Part shown: one piece after another, positions 47,934 to 57,317 of the stretch | How positions within the stretch are numbered: position 1 is the stretch's first letter | How the letters are laid out: the number at the start of each line of letters is the position of its first letter | Assembly: GCF_014189455.1 (NCBI RefSeq) | Contig: NZ_CP050296.1 | Span: forward strand, 62,001 to 126,000 | Reading direction: 5' to 3' | From: Mesorhizobium huakuii | GTDB taxonomy: Bacteria; Pseudomonadota; Alphaproteobacteria; Rhizobiales; Rhizobiaceae | DNA: 64,000 bases | Position numbers and translations under genes: made by a program | The notes under the pieces: model-generated | Told to the model about the DNA's origin: nothing | What the model saw: only the letters and a program-made list of their open reading frames with translations | Databases searched by the model: none

Positions 47934-48316
47934 TGGTCGCGGGCATCGGCAGCCGAAAAGGCGCGAGCGTTGAAGACGTGCTCGCCGCGATTGAAACCGC
48001 TCTCGAAGCGCACGGGCTGGCGATGACGGCGCTTTCGGCACTGGCCACCGCCGCGCTCAAGAAGGATGACGAAGCGATCGCCGCCGCTGGCCGCGCGCTG
48101 AACCTTCCGGTCATCATCGTCGATCACGCAGCACTTCAGGCCGCCTCGCCAGCGACGCTCAGCAGCTCCAGCCTCTCGCAGGAACTGGCCGGCACGCCGT
48201 CGGTTTCCGAAGCGTCAGCCCTTGCGGTCGCTGGCGCCGGCGCAAAACTGCTTGGCGCCCGCACTGTGCTTGGTCCGGTCACCTGCGCCATCGCCATCAG
48301 CGGAGACGCGCCATGA
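47930..48316 (+). CDS. cobE: Cobalamin biosynthesis protein CobE (CbiG C-terminal type)
   Basis: A 128-residue protein with [20 protein letters not shown] and [20 protein letters not shown], matching the C-terminal domain of CbiG. CobE is required for B12 synthesis in Pseudomonas denitrificans, but its step is uncertain. Two ATGs in a row (47930, 47933); the first overlaps the cobL stop as ATGA. Confidence 0.92.
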   Translation: MMVAGIGSRKGASVEDVLAAIETALEAHGLAMTALSALATAALKKDDEAIAAAGRALNLPVIIVDHAALQAASPATLSSSSLSQELAGTPSVSEASALAVAGAGAKLLGARTVLGPVTCAIAISGDAP

Positions 48317-49077
48317 CCGTCCATTTCATCGGCGCTGGTCCCGGTGCCGCCGACCTCATCACGCTTCGCGGCGCCAGGCTCCTGGCAAGCTGCCCGGTCT
48401 GCCTGCATGCCGGCTCGATCGTTGCGCCTGAATTGCTGCAGCACTGTGCGCCGGGGACGAAACTCATCGACACCGCGCCGATGTCGCTCGACGAGATAGA
48501 GGCCGCCTATGTCGCCGCCCACAAGGCAGGCCACGATGTCGCCCGCCTGCATTCCGGCGATCTGTCGGTGTGGAGCGCGGTCGCCGAGCAGATCCGTCGT
48601 CTGGAAAAGCACCGCATTCCCTACACGCTGACGCCGGGCGTCCCTCTCTTTGCCGCCGCCGCAGCCGCACTGCGCCGCGAACTGACTATTCCCGAAGTGG
48701 CCCAAAGCCTGGTGCTGACCCGCGTCTCCGGACGTGCGTCAAAGATGCCACCCGGTGAGACGTTGGCCGGCTTCGGCCGCACCGGCGCCACGCTGGCCAT
48801 TCATCTTGCCATCCACGCCATCGATCGCGTCGTCGCCGAATTGACGCCGCATTATGGCGGCGATTGCCCGGTGGCGATTGTCTTCCGCGCTTCCTGGCCG
48901 GATGAGCGCGTGCTGACCGGCACGCTGGAAACCATCGAGGCACAGCTTGCCGCCGATCCGATGGAGCGCACGGCGATCATCTTCGTCGGCCGCTCACTGG
49001 CGGCGGAAGGCTTTGGCGAGAGTTCATTGTATGACGCCCACTACCAGCGGCGTTTTCGCGGACGGGACGGATTGTGA
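48313..49077 (+). CDS. cobM: Precorrin-4 C11-methyltransferase CobM
   Basis: A 254-residue SAM-dependent methylase giving precorrin-5. [40 protein letters not shown] and [20 protein letters not shown] are typical. It overlaps cobE (ATGA) and cobA (GTGA). Confidence 0.96.
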   Translation: MTVHFIGAGPGAADLITLRGARLLASCPVCLHAGSIVAPELLQHCAPGTKLIDTAPMSLDEIEAAYVAAHKAGHDVARLHSGDLSVWSAVAEQIRRLEKHRIPYTLTPGVPLFAAAAAALRRELTIPEVAQSLVLTRVSGRASKMPPGETLAGFGRTGATLAIHLAIHAIDRVVAELTPHYGGDCPVAIVFRASWPDERVLTGTLETIEAQLAADPMERTAIIFVGRSLAAEGFGESSLYDAHYQRRFRGRDGL

Positions 49078-49892
49078 GCGGCAACACCAAAAACAACGGC
49101 GAAAACGCCACGCTCGAACAGGCGCTCGCCCGTCTGGACTTCAAGCCGCGCCCGCTGGAGCCGGGCCATGTCTGGCTGGCCGGCGCCGGTCCCGGTGACC
49201 CCGGCTGCCTGACCCTGGAAGTGCTGGCGGCTTTGGCCGAAGCGGACGCGTTGGTCTACGACGCGCTGGTCTCGCCTGACGTTGTCGCTGTTGCTGAAAA
49301 TGCCGAGCTGTTCTTTGCCGGCAAGCGCGGCGGAAAACCGTCGATGAAGCAGGACGACATCACCGCATTGCTGGTCAGACTGGCGCGCGAAGGCCGCCGC
49401 GTCGTCAGGCTGAAGGGCGGCGATCCCTATATTTTCGGCCGTGGCGGGGAGGAAGCCTTGGCATTGGCGCGTGAAAACATCCCGTTTCGTGTCCTGCCCG
49501 GCCTGACATCCGGCCTCAGCGCACTGGCCGCCACCGGCATCCCTGCCACCATGCGCGGCATCAACAAGGCGGTGATCCTGGCGACCGGCCACGCCGCCGG
49601 CACCGATGACGACATCGACTGGGCGGCGATCGCCCGCACCGGCCAGCCTGTCGTGGTCTATATGGGCATGGCCAATCTGCCCCTGATCGCAGCAGCTCTG
49701 CTCGATGGCGGGCTGGCGCCGTCGACACCGGCGGCGGTGATCGTCGCTGCCACCACGCCGCAGGAGCGGACCGTCGTCGCCACGCTCGCCACCATTGCCG
49801 AGGAAGCGGCCGCCGCCGGTCTCACCTCGCCGGCGCTGATCGTCGTCGGCGGCATCGTCGCCATGCGCGCCGCATTGACGGGGCAAGCATGA
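49074..49892 (+). CDS. cobA: Uroporphyrinogen-III C-methyltransferase CobA
   Basis: A 272-residue SAM-dependent methylase that makes precorrin-2, the entry step to siroheme and B12. [40 protein letters not shown] and [20 protein letters not shown] are signatures. About 30 extra N-terminal residues precede the core. Start GTG overlaps cobM. Confidence 0.95.
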   Translation: MSGNTKNNGENATLEQALARLDFKPRPLEPGHVWLAGAGPGDPGCLTLEVLAALAEADALVYDALVSPDVVAVAENAELFFAGKRGGKPSMKQDDITALLVRLAREGRRVVRLKGGDPYIFGRGGEEALALARENIPFRVLPGLTSGLSALAATGIPATMRGINKAVILATGHAAGTDDDIDWAAIARTGQPVVVYMGMANLPLIAAALLDGGLAPSTPAAVIVAATTPQERTVVATLATIAEEAAAAGLTSPALIVVGGIVAMRAALTGQA

Positions 49893-51202
49893 CCGCCCGC
49901 GCCATCATCATCGGCGCGCCGCGCTCCGGCTCGGGCAAGACCAGCGTCACCATCGGCATCTTGCGCGCGCTCACCCGGCGCGGCCTGAAAGTGCGCGGCG
50001 CCAAATCAGGCCCCGACTATATCGACCCCGGTTTCCACACCGCCGCCACCGGCCTGTCGGGCGTCAACCTCGACAGCTGGGCGATGCCGCCGTCGCTGCT
50101 CAATGCACTCGCCGCGCAACAGGCCGACGACACTGATTTCGTCATCCTCGAAAGCGCCATGGGCCTGTTCGACGGCATTCCGGCCGCACCGGGGCGAACC
50201 GGGTCGGCCGCCGATCTCGCCCGGCTCTACGGCCTGCCGGTCCTGTTGGTGCTCGACGTGTCCGGTCAGTCGACCACGGCGGCCGCTGTCGCCAAAGGTT
50301 TTGCCACCTACGACCCGGATGTGCGCATGGCCGGCGTCGTGCTCAACCGGCTGGGCAGCGAGCGTCACCGCCGCTTATCCGGCGACGCCATCGAGGCGAT
50401 CGGCCTACCCGTCGTCGGCGCCATCTTGCGCGATCCCACGCTCAATTTGCCCGAACGCCATCTCGGCCTCGTCCAGGCCGGCGAGTATGATGATTTGATG
50501 GCGCATCTCGACCGGCTGGCTGATATGGCGGAGAGATCGCTCGACCTCGATGCCGTGATGGCGCTGGCGACGCCCCTTACCCCGGCAGCCGGCGGCTTCG
50601 CCGATGCGCTGCAGCCGCCCGGCCAACGCATCGCGCTGGCCGAGGATGCCGCCTTCACCTTCCTCTATCCGCATGTCGCCGCCTACTGGCGCAAGGCCGG
50701 CGCGGAAATCGTCCCGTTCTCGCCGCTTGCCGATGAGGCTCCTGACGACAGCTGCGATGTCTGCTGGCTGCCCGGCGGCTATCCCGAGCTTCATGCCGGC
50801 AAGCTTGCCGCCGCCGAGACCTTCAAAGCCGGCATGTCAAGATTTGCGGCGACGAAGCCGATCCATGGCGAGTGCGGCGGGTTCATGGTGCTTGGTGAAG
50901 CCCTGGAGGATGCCGCCGGTGAGACGCATCGCATGCTCGGCCTGCTCGGCCACGCCACCAGCTTCGCCAAACGCAAGATGAACCTCGGCTACCGCGAGGC
51001 GCGGCTGCGCGCCGATTGCCCGTTGGGGGCGCAAGGCGCGCTGATCCGCGGTCACGAATTCCACTATGCGCAGATGACGGCCACCGGCAATGACGAACCG
51101 CTGGCCGACCTTGCCGACGGCCAGGGCAATCCGATCGGCGCCTCGGGCTATCGGCGCGGCCATGTCAGCGGCACCTTTTTCCACGCCATTGCGAGGGGCT
51201 AG
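49889..51202 (+). CDS. cobB: Hydrogenobyrinate a,c-diamide synthase CobB
   Basis: A 437-residue glutamine-dependent amidotransferase. The N-terminal P-loop domain has GAPRSGSGKTSVTIGILRAL and ESAMGLFDGI; the C-terminal triad glutaminase has the Cys in HGECGGFMVLGEAL and WLPGGYPELHAGKLAAAETF. It amidates carboxyls a and c ahead of cobalt insertion by CobN. ATG overlaps cobA (ATGA). Confidence 0.96.
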   Translation: MTARAIIIGAPRSGSGKTSVTIGILRALTRRGLKVRGAKSGPDYIDPGFHTAATGLSGVNLDSWAMPPSLLNALAAQQADDTDFVILESAMGLFDGIPAAPGRTGSAADLARLYGLPVLLVLDVSGQSTTAAAVAKGFATYDPDVRMAGVVLNRLGSERHRRLSGDAIEAIGLPVVGAILRDPTLNLPERHLGLVQAGEYDDLMAHLDRLADMAERSLDLDAVMALATPLTPAAGGFADALQPPGQRIALAEDAAFTFLYPHVAAYWRKAGAEIVPFSPLADEAPDDSCDVCWLPGGYPELHAGKLAAAETFKAGMSRFAATKPIHGECGGFMVLGEALEDAAGETHRMLGLLGHATSFAKRKMNLGYREARLRADCPLGAQGALIRGHEFHYAQMTATGNDEPLADLADGQGNPIGASGYRRGHVSGTFFHAIARG

Positions 51203-51255
51203 AGAGCAAAATGCCGAAAAATGGCGACCGGTTTTCGGAAAAGATCATGCTCAAG
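51203..51255. repeat. Hairpin repeat (RIME-like) supplying the cobS start
   Basis: Arms GAGCAAAATGCCGAAAA and TTTTCGGAAAAGATCATGCTC form an imperfect hairpin. Sequences of this kind (gagcatgat..ccgaaaa ... ttttcgg..catgctc) are common intergenic repeats in rhizobia. Here it covers the start codon and first 15 or so codons of cobS. Confidence 0.65.
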
Positions 51256-52026
51256 CTGCGGAGCATGACCCTTTCGCCACGGCAGATCCCTAGCGACATC
51301 GCGCTTTGCCTGGTTTTCTTCACCCGCCTGCCCCTGCCCGATCTCGACTTTCGCGGCCGCAGCCTCGCCGCCGCGATCTGGGCCGCACCGGTCGCCGGCC
51401 TCGTCGTTGGGCTGATCGGCGCCATCGTCTTCGCCACGGCGGAACGGTTCGGCCTTGCCATGGCGCCGGCGGCAGCACTTGCCCTTGTGGCAACGGCGGT
51501 CACCACCGGCTGCCTGCATGAGGACGGACTGTCCGATGTCGCCGACGGTTTTGGCGGCGGCAAATCGCGCGGCCGCAAGCTCGACATCATGCGCGACAGC
51601 CGTATCGGCGCTTACGGTGCCATGGCGCTGGCCCTGTCGCTGCTCATCCGCTGGAGCGCGCTGGCGCAAATGGTCGACCCCACACAGGCACTCTTCGCTC
51701 TCGTAGCTGCCCACGCCGCCTCGCGTGGCGTGCTGGGCGCCTTCATGCACCTCTTGCCCCCGGCGCGCTCCGACGGCCTCTCGGCGGGCGCCGGCACCGT
51801 CTCGCTTGAAACCGCGATCGCCGGCGCTGTGCTCGGCGCGATCCCGCTGCTCCTGCTCGGGGTCGGTGGCGCCGTCGCGGCGCTGATCCTGCTTGGCCTG
51901 TTCTTTGCCGCCTTCCACGCCCTTTGCCTCAACCAGATCGGTGGCCAGACCGGCGACACGATCGGCGCCTTGCAGCAGGTGAGCGAAATCGCGGTGCTTC
52001 TCGTCGCTTCCGTAGCCCTCTCTTGA
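51211..52026 (+). CDS. cobS: Adenosylcobinamide-GDP ribazoletransferase (CobS/CobV)
   Basis: A 271-residue membrane enzyme that joins adenosylcobinamide-GDP to alpha-ribazole. ALCLVFFTRLPLPDLDFRGR, TTGCLHEDGLSDVADGFGGG and KLDIMRDSRIGAYGAMALAL are signatures, with about six helices. The first 16 residues (MPKNGDRFSEKIMLKL) come from a palindromic repeat. The original start may have been one of the in-frame ATGs at 51247 or 51265. Called cobV in Pseudomonas denitrificans. It follows cobB by 8 bases. Confidence 0.93.
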   Translation: MPKNGDRFSEKIMLKLRSMTLSPRQIPSDIALCLVFFTRLPLPDLDFRGRSLAAAIWAAPVAGLVVGLIGAIVFATAERFGLAMAPAAALALVATAVTTGCLHEDGLSDVADGFGGGKSRGRKLDIMRDSRIGAYGAMALALSLLIRWSALAQMVDPTQALFALVAAHAASRGVLGAFMHLLPPARSDGLSAGAGTVSLETAIAGAVLGAIPLLLLGVGGAVAALILLGLFFAAFHALCLNQIGGQTGDTIGALQQVSEIAVLLVASVALS

Positions 52027-52065
52027 TTCCCCTTGACCTGATTCCCTTCCGGAGACCTTGCCCCC

Positions 52066-53076
52066 ATGCCCTTCAAATCCCTCGATGAACTGCGCGCCGC
52101 CTGCCTCGATCTGCCAGCCGGCAGCGACGCGGCCGCAAAGGCGGTTGCCAACCGCCAGGACACGCTGACCAAGCCGCAAGGCAGCCTCGGGCGGCTCGAG
52201 ACCATCGCCGCGTGGCTGGCGCGCTGGCAGGGCCGCGACATGCCGAAACTCGACCGGGTCAAGGTTTTCGTCTTCGCCGGTAACCACGGCGTCACCGCGC
52301 AGGGCGTGTCGGCTTTCCCCTCCGAGGTCACCGTGCAGATGGTGGCTAATTTCGCCGGCGGCGGCGCCGCCATCAACCAACTGGCCCGCATCGCCGGCGC
52401 CGAACTCGATGTCATCCCGCTCGACCTCGACCATCCCACGGGCGACTTCACTCAGGTGCCGGCAATGGACGAGACGGCGTTTCTCGCCGCCGTCTCCGCA
52501 GGCTATGACGCGGTGACGAAGGATCTCGACCTGATCTGCTTCGGCGAAATGGGCATCGGCAACACCACGCCGGCGGCTGCCATTTCAGCAGCGCTGTTCG
52601 GTGGTGGCGCGGAACGATGGACCGGGCGCGGCACCGGCGTCGACGATGCCGGCCTGAAACGCAAGGTGGTCGCCATCGAAGCCGGCCTCAAGCGCCATGC
52701 CGCCGCCCTCGCCGACCCGCTGGGCGTTGCCGCTTCACTCGGCGGGCGCGAACTCGCCGCCATCTTCGGCGCGACGCTCGCCGCCCGTCATCTCGGCATA
52801 CCCGTGCTGCTCGACGGCTTCGTCTGCACCGCCGCCGCAGCCCCGCTGGCCAAGCTGCATCCAACCGGCCTCGCCCACACCATCGCGGCCCATGTTTCGG
52901 CCGAATCGGGCCATCGCGGCCTGCTCGAAGCGCTTAGCCTACCGCCCCTGCTCGATCTCGGCATGCGGCTCGGCGAAGGCTCCGGCGCCTGCCTCGCCGT
53001 CAACATCGTCCGCTCGGCGCTGGAGTGCCATGCCCGCATGGCAAGCTTTGCCGAGGCCGGTGTGTCGGAGAAGTAG
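52066..53076 (+). CDS. cobT: Nicotinate-nucleotide-dimethylbenzimidazole phosphoribosyltransferase (CobT/CobU)
   Basis: A 336-residue enzyme that makes alpha-ribazole phosphate. TKPQGSLGRLETIAAWLARW, FAGNHGVTAQGVSAFPSEVT, FGEMGIGNTTPAAAISAALF and AAHVSAESGHRGLLEALSLP are family blocks; Glu in the last block region is the usual catalytic base. Called cobU in Pseudomonas denitrificans. It ends with TAG at 53074, where the duplicated copy downstream has CAG and reads ten codons further. A GGAGA site lies upstream of the ATG. Confidence 0.95.
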   Translation: MPFKSLDELRAACLDLPAGSDAAAKAVANRQDTLTKPQGSLGRLETIAAWLARWQGRDMPKLDRVKVFVFAGNHGVTAQGVSAFPSEVTVQMVANFAGGGAAINQLARIAGAELDVIPLDLDHPTGDFTQVPAMDETAFLAAVSAGYDAVTKDLDLICFGEMGIGNTTPAAAISAALFGGGAERWTGRGTGVDDAGLKRKVVAIEAGLKRHAAALADPLGVAASLGGRELAAIFGATLAARHLGIPVLLDGFVCTAAAAPLAKLHPTGLAHTIAAHVSAESGHRGLLEALSLPPLLDLGMRLGEGSGACLAVNIVRSALECHARMASFAEAGVSEK

Positions 53077-53101
53077 GTTCGCAACGCCCGGATCACACCC
53101 G

Positions 53102-53842
53102 ATGAATGAGCCATCGCAGATATTCGGAGACCCCAAACAGGGTCTTCGGGATGTTCTTGCTCGGATTATCCGGGATTTCGACAGCAAGAGCGGAGCTTTT
53201 ACCGGGCTGACGTACAATTCGCCGTGGATACTAGCAACGCAGGATTGGGCAGAGCGATCGGGCCATACGGTCGAAGAGCTATGCGAGATGATTTCTCAAT
53301 GGCGAATCTCAATCTTTTCTGGCGAGCAGACCGGCCCGAGAATCGTTCAGGTTTTTGAAGACCTCCGCAGCGCGGCAGAAGAGTGGAGAACCGAGACAAA
53401 TTACGTCGATCCACCCCTGCCTTATGATCCTGAAAAGGCAAAATTCTCCAATCGCAAAGAACTGAAAGCCCATACTCTCAAGGCTTGGAGTTCTTTGGGA
53501 TTACCGACGCAATGGCATAGCTACGATGCCAGGGACCTCAGTTTTAGCAGCGTTTTTGAAGACAGATTCGGTCACAACGTTAGATTCTCGATGACCTTCA
53601 AGCTTGGATATGGCGGCCCAATCAGGCTGTTTTTTCAATTTCCCTATTATTCGGATGGCGAACCGAGATCACTGGACCTCTTTACGCTTTCGGGCAGGTT
53701 TATATGTCAGGATCTTCGTTTGCCCGAAGAGCCCGACCTCGAATGGATCGTTGGCAAAAGCAAGACAAGCTTCGAAGCGGTAGATGGCGTCCTCGCCATA
53801 ACGCGGGCGATCCTGAGCTATATGCGGCCCACCATCCAATAG
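53102..53842 (+). CDS. Uncharacterised protein, paralogue A of a tandem pair
   Basis: A 246-residue soluble protein with no family I recognise. It has no signal, membrane helix or catalytic signature. Conserved blocks shared with paralogue B (55311) are [69 protein letters not shown] and [18 protein letters not shown]. Base composition is visibly less GC-rich than the cob genes, a sign of transfer. There is no clear ribosome binding site; in the second copy the ATG overlaps the stop of the duplicated cobT tail (ATGAATGA), so it may rely on coupling to cobT. Confidence 0.8.
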   Translation: MNEPSQIFGDPKQGLRDVLARIIRDFDSKSGAFTGLTYNSPWILATQDWAERSGHTVEELCEMISQWRISIFSGEQTGPRIVQVFEDLRSAAEEWRTETNYVDPPLPYDPEKAKFSNRKELKAHTLKAWSSLGLPTQWHSYDARDLSFSSVFEDRFGHNVRFSMTFKLGYGGPIRLFFQFPYYSDGEPRSLDLFTLSGRFICQDLRLPEEPDLEWIVGKSKTSFEAVDGVLAITRAILSYMRPTIQ

Positions 53843-53861
53843 CAGTCGAATGAACATTGCC

Positions 53862-53893
53862 GCCCCTGCTTGACCTCGGCATGCGGCTCGGTG
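53862..53893 (+). pseudogene. Duplicated cobT fragment, left piece
   Basis: The 32 bases repeat cobT positions about 52940-52973 (CCGCCCCTGCT..GACCTCGGCATGCGGCTCGG). The fragment is cut by the insertion sequence at 53894 and continues at 55175. Confidence 0.8.
53884..53893. repeat. Target site duplication, left copy
   Basis: CGGCTCGGTG directly precedes the left end of the insertion sequence and is repeated at 55175-55184. In the parent cobT tail the matching sequence (CGGCTCGGCG) occurs once. Confidence 0.9.
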
Positions 53894-55174
53894 CAGGGCT
53901 GTTCAACGCTGATTACAGAGCCTTGTAAGCGAGGATGAGATCGAGGGAGAGAGCGCCGTTCCAGAGGGCTTGAGCGACGTTTTTCGTGCCGTTGTGACGC
54001 AGGATGTTGAGGGCGAAGCTGCGGGCTCTGGCCATGATGCCGGGGTTGTCGCGGATACGGCTGCGGTCCTCGTCGCAGGACACGTCGCGGACATAGTGGT
54101 TGCGGTTCTCGATGCCCCAGTGGCCTCGGATGATGGCGGCCCAAGTCTTGGCGGGGAGACCCTGTTCGGAGGAGATATAGTATGAGACCTCGCCGCGCGG
54201 CTGCCACATGCCCGTGGCGGCACTGCGGAGCCAAGTTTGGCGGGTGACGCGGATGATGGTCTTGACGAAGGGCTGCCATTCGCTGTCGACGAGGGCCTTG
54301 CCGACGGGAAAGACGTCCACGGTTCGATCCTCCTGCCGGGATCGCACTGTGTCGCGTGAGGAGGCCGTGTCGCTGGGAGTGCGGCTGTCGACGATGGCGC
54401 GAATCTCGTCATCCAGATTGGGCTGGTTCTCCTTGAGTTGAACCAGCAGATGGTTACCCGTGGCCAGGGCTACGGCGAAGGTTTTTTTGGGCATGCATGG
54501 CGTCGAGAGTGAACATGCGCCCGGTCAGGCCCAGCGTGGCGATCAAGTCCTGGGCGGCGGGGATTTCGTTGCTCTTCTCATCGATCGCCAGATGGCCGAG
54601 GATGATCTGACCATCGCTGGCGAAAGCACTCAGCAGATGCGCCGCTTTGCGATCGTTGAAGGCGTCGAAGCTGCCGCGCAGCGTCTTGCCGTCAATGGCC
54701 ACGCACGCCGGCATGACGTCGTCCGGCATGGCGTCGTCCGGCTCTTGGGCCGGGGGCGTCGGCAGGCCGGCCGCATGCTGGCGGAACACCCTTTCGACCT
54801 CCGCCCCGTCGAGACCGCGAAGGATGAACCGCACCGTCGAGTAGGCTGGGGCCTTTCGCACCGAGACCCCGAACACGCCGTTCAGGCGGACAAGATGGAT
54901 GCGGATGAAGGCGTGGACCTGACGATACGAAACCGCCCCGGCCAGCATCGCCAGCACCGTGAACAGCAGGATCGGCGCCTGGGGATACATCTGCCCCTGG
55001 CCACGGCGTGGATCGGGGATCTGCGAAAACAATGACAGCAATGTGCCGGGCAACGGTGCAACCCTCATGATTGGTTGCCCTGCATAGATTCAGACAAATC
55101 TCCCGGAGGGAATCGCCCTTTTGCCCGCGACGCATCAAAGCCGATCACAAAGATGTTAGCGTTGAACAGCCCTG
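53894..55174 (-). mobile_element. ISAs1-family insertion sequence
   Basis: A 1281-bp element bounded by perfect 17-bp inverted repeats (CAGGGCTGTTCAACGCT at each end reading inward) and flanked by a 10-bp target duplication. It carries one minus-strand transposase gene of the ISAs1 type, split by a frameshift. It landed inside the duplicated cobT tail, so it came after that duplication. Confidence 0.95.
53913..55068 (-). pseudogene. ISAs1-family transposase, frameshifted
   Basis: The first part (from ATG 55068) has the family N-terminus LFSQIPDPRRGQGQMYPQAP and the catalytic region AIDGKTLRGSFDA; it ends soon after DAMHAQK. The second part, in another frame, continues KTFAVALATGNHLLVQLKEN to HWGIENRNHYVRDVSCDEDR with the last acidic residue. 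The join is a run of seven A (plus-strand T7 at 54482-54488); six would restore one reading of about 384 residues. The required shift is +1, so it is not a standard -1 slippery site. DDE-type transposase; probably inactive if the sequence is right. Confidence 0.88.
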
Positions 55175-55184
55175 CGGCTCGGTG
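55175..55184. repeat. Target site duplication, right copy
   Basis: CGGCTCGGTG, identical to 53884-53893, directly after the right inverted repeat of the insertion sequence. Confidence 0.9.
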
Positions 55185-55317
55185 AAGGTTCGGGCGCCTG
55201 CTTGGCCGTCAACATCGTCCGCTCGGCATTGGAGTGCCATGCACACATGGCAAGTTTCGCCGAGGCTGGGGTGTCGGAGAAGCAGGTCCGCAACGCCCGG
55301 ATTACACCTGATGAATG
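55175..55317 (+). pseudogene. Duplicated cobT tail, right piece
   Basis: After the IS the reading [20 protein letters not shown] then [16 protein letters not shown] repeats the cobT C-terminus with a few substitutions, then runs on as [11 protein letters not shown] to a TGA at 55315-55317. The resident cobT has TAG in place of that CAG. The TGA overlaps the ATG of paralogue B. This is the second copy of a unit made of the cobT tail plus the following gene. Confidence 0.85.
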
Positions 55318-56048
55318 AGCCCTCGCAGATATTCGGAGACCCCAAACAGGGTCTTCGAGATATTTACGCGCAGATTGTCAGAGATTTCGATCGAAAGATC
55401 GGAGCTTTTGCGGGCCTGAAATACAACTCACCATGGATATTGGCTACGGCGGATTGGGCGGAACGCTCGGGCCATACAGTCGAAGAACTGCGAGAGATGA
55501 TTTCTCAATGGCGGATTTCGATCAGATTCGACCAACCGGATCCGAGAACCGTCCAGGTTTTTGAAGATCTCCGCAACGCTGCGGAAGAATGGAGAACTGA
55601 AACCGGCTACAGTGATCCGCCTACCCGTCTAACTCCTGAAATGACAAAATTCCCCAATCGCAAGGAACTGAAAGCCCATACCCTCAAGACATGGAGCGCT
55701 CTAGGGTTGACGAGGCAATGGCATAGCTATGATGCCAGAGACCTCAGTTTTGGTGGAGCTTTTGAAGACAGATTTGGTCACAACGTTTCGGTCACCATGA
55801 CCTTCAAGCTTGGATATGGCGGGCCAGTTCGGCTGTATTTTCGTTTCCCCTACTACGAGCCTGGCGAGCCCACATCTTTTGAACTCCTTATGCTCTCAGG
55901 TTGGGGAATAAATCGGACGCTTAAGTTGCCGGAAGCTCCCGAGTTGGAATGGACGGTCGGCAAAAGCAAGACAGACTTTGGGGCTGTCGACGACGTCATC
56001 GCGATAACCCGGGCGATCCTCACCTATCTCCGGCCAACTGTGCAATAG
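55311..56048 (+). CDS. Uncharacterised protein, paralogue B of a tandem pair
   Basis: A 245-residue protein similar along its whole length to the gene at 53102 (about two thirds of residues identical by eye; for example [49 protein letters not shown]). The most variable region is residues 88-120. No known domain, signal or membrane helix. The start overlaps the end of the duplicated cobT tail. Both paralogues end CAATAGCAGTCGA, so the shared unit extends past the stop. The amount of divergence suggests an old duplication or two related acquisitions. Confidence 0.8.
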   Translation: MNEPSQIFGDPKQGLRDIYAQIVRDFDRKIGAFAGLKYNSPWILATADWAERSGHTVEELREMISQWRISIRFDQPDPRTVQVFEDLRNAAEEWRTETGYSDPPTRLTPEMTKFPNRKELKAHTLKTWSALGLTRQWHSYDARDLSFGGAFEDRFGHNVSVTMTFKLGYGGPVRLYFRFPYYEPGEPTSFELLMLSGWGINRTLKLPEAPELEWTVGKSKTDFGAVDDVIAITRAILTYLRPTVQ

Positions 56049-56126
56049 CAGTCGACCGATGCCGCCACCGGATGGCAGCGAAACATCCCGCTTTCAGGGT
56101 CTTTCCACCAAGTCTTTTGAAGAATT

Positions 56127-56202
<76 letters not shown>

Positions 56203-56308
56203 ACTCGGCCGGCAAAAACCGGCGTTGGCGGGCATATAGCCGCCACCATCGGTCATGTCTAGCCCTGCCGGAATCATTTCCCGACAAATCTCTGAAGTGC
56301 CGCACATC

Positions 56309-57216
56309 TCAGACGAAGAGCTTGCCTTCCGCCACCTTCACCGCATGGCCGCCAATGCGCGCCGAGGCCAGTTTTCCGCCCTGCACGGTCAGTTCGAGAC
56401 GGATGCGCGACGGGCGGCCCATCTCCAGCCCCTGCTCGATCCACAGCTGTGAAATGCCGTCCGTCGGGCCGTCGAAATGCATGATGGCGCCGGCGAAGGC
56501 GGCCGCCGCCGAGCCCGTCGCCGGGTCTTCATAGGAAGGCGTGCCGGGCACGATCATGCGGACATGGAAGGCGCTTTCGTGGTTCACCGTCTCGCGGCAA
56601 TAGACATAGGGGCTGGCAAAGGCCCACTCGCTCTTGCGCGGCGCCAGTTCCGACCAGGCCTGGTTGTCCAGCCGGATGCGGCCCGCCGCTTCGAGATTGG
56701 CGACCGGGATCGTCACGTAGGGCACGCCCGCAGACCAGAAGGCGACGCGGTGATTCTCGAAACCGATCTCATGCGGCGCCAGGCCAAGGGCGGCACCAAT
56801 CGCCTGCGGATCGGCGGACAGTTCCAGCGGCTCCGGCAATTTGGCGAGATCGAACTCGGCGAAGGTGGCGCCATCATGCGTGCTGACGGCGCAGCGCACC
56901 GGGCCGATATTTTCTTCCAGCACGAAGATGCCGGCGCTGCCCTCCCCGGCGAGTTCCGCAAGCGCGATTGCCGAACCCACTGTCGGGTGGCCGGCGAACG
57001 GCATTTCATAGTCGGGCGTGAAGATGCGGATGCGGTTTTTGTGCTTGGGATTGTCCGGCGGCAGCACAAAGACCGATCGGACAGGTTGAATTCGCGCGCG
57101 ATGGCCTGCATCGCGGCGGTGTCCAGACCTTTGCAATCCAACACCACCGCCAGCGGGTTGCCGGCCAGTCGCTCGGTCGTAAACACGTCGTAAAGTAAGT
57201 AATTCCGGGTTTGCAT
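56309..57216 (-). CDS. PhzF-family isomerase/epimerase (single-base frameshift)
   Basis: The start ATG 57216 gives NYLLYDVFTTERLAGNPLAV, the standard PhzF N-terminus, and runs to FNLSD. The rest (VFVLPPDNPKHKNRIRIFTP, EMPFAGHPTVG with the family GHPT motif, EDPATGSAAAAFAG) is in another frame from about 57075. Adding one base (tccga-a-tcggtc) restores ...FNLSESVFVLPP.... The fold is diaminopimelate-epimerase-like; PhzF relatives are varied isomerases and the substrate is unknown. It is divergent from the MacA-type gene. Confidence 0.85.
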
Positions 57217-57317
57217 TCCTGCCTCAATCCCAACATGGGCGAAATTTAATTTGATATTCGAACCATCAAGCCTGATCTGTGAACAGATAGGGACATTGCG
57301 CATCATAGGGGTCCAGC

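Noticed and set aside
54482..54495. Programmed -1 ribosomal frameshifting at the A7 run of the transposase
   Set aside because: A_AAA_AAC does occur in the correct phase for a slippery site, but the downstream half needs a +1 shift, not -1. A one-base insertion fits better.
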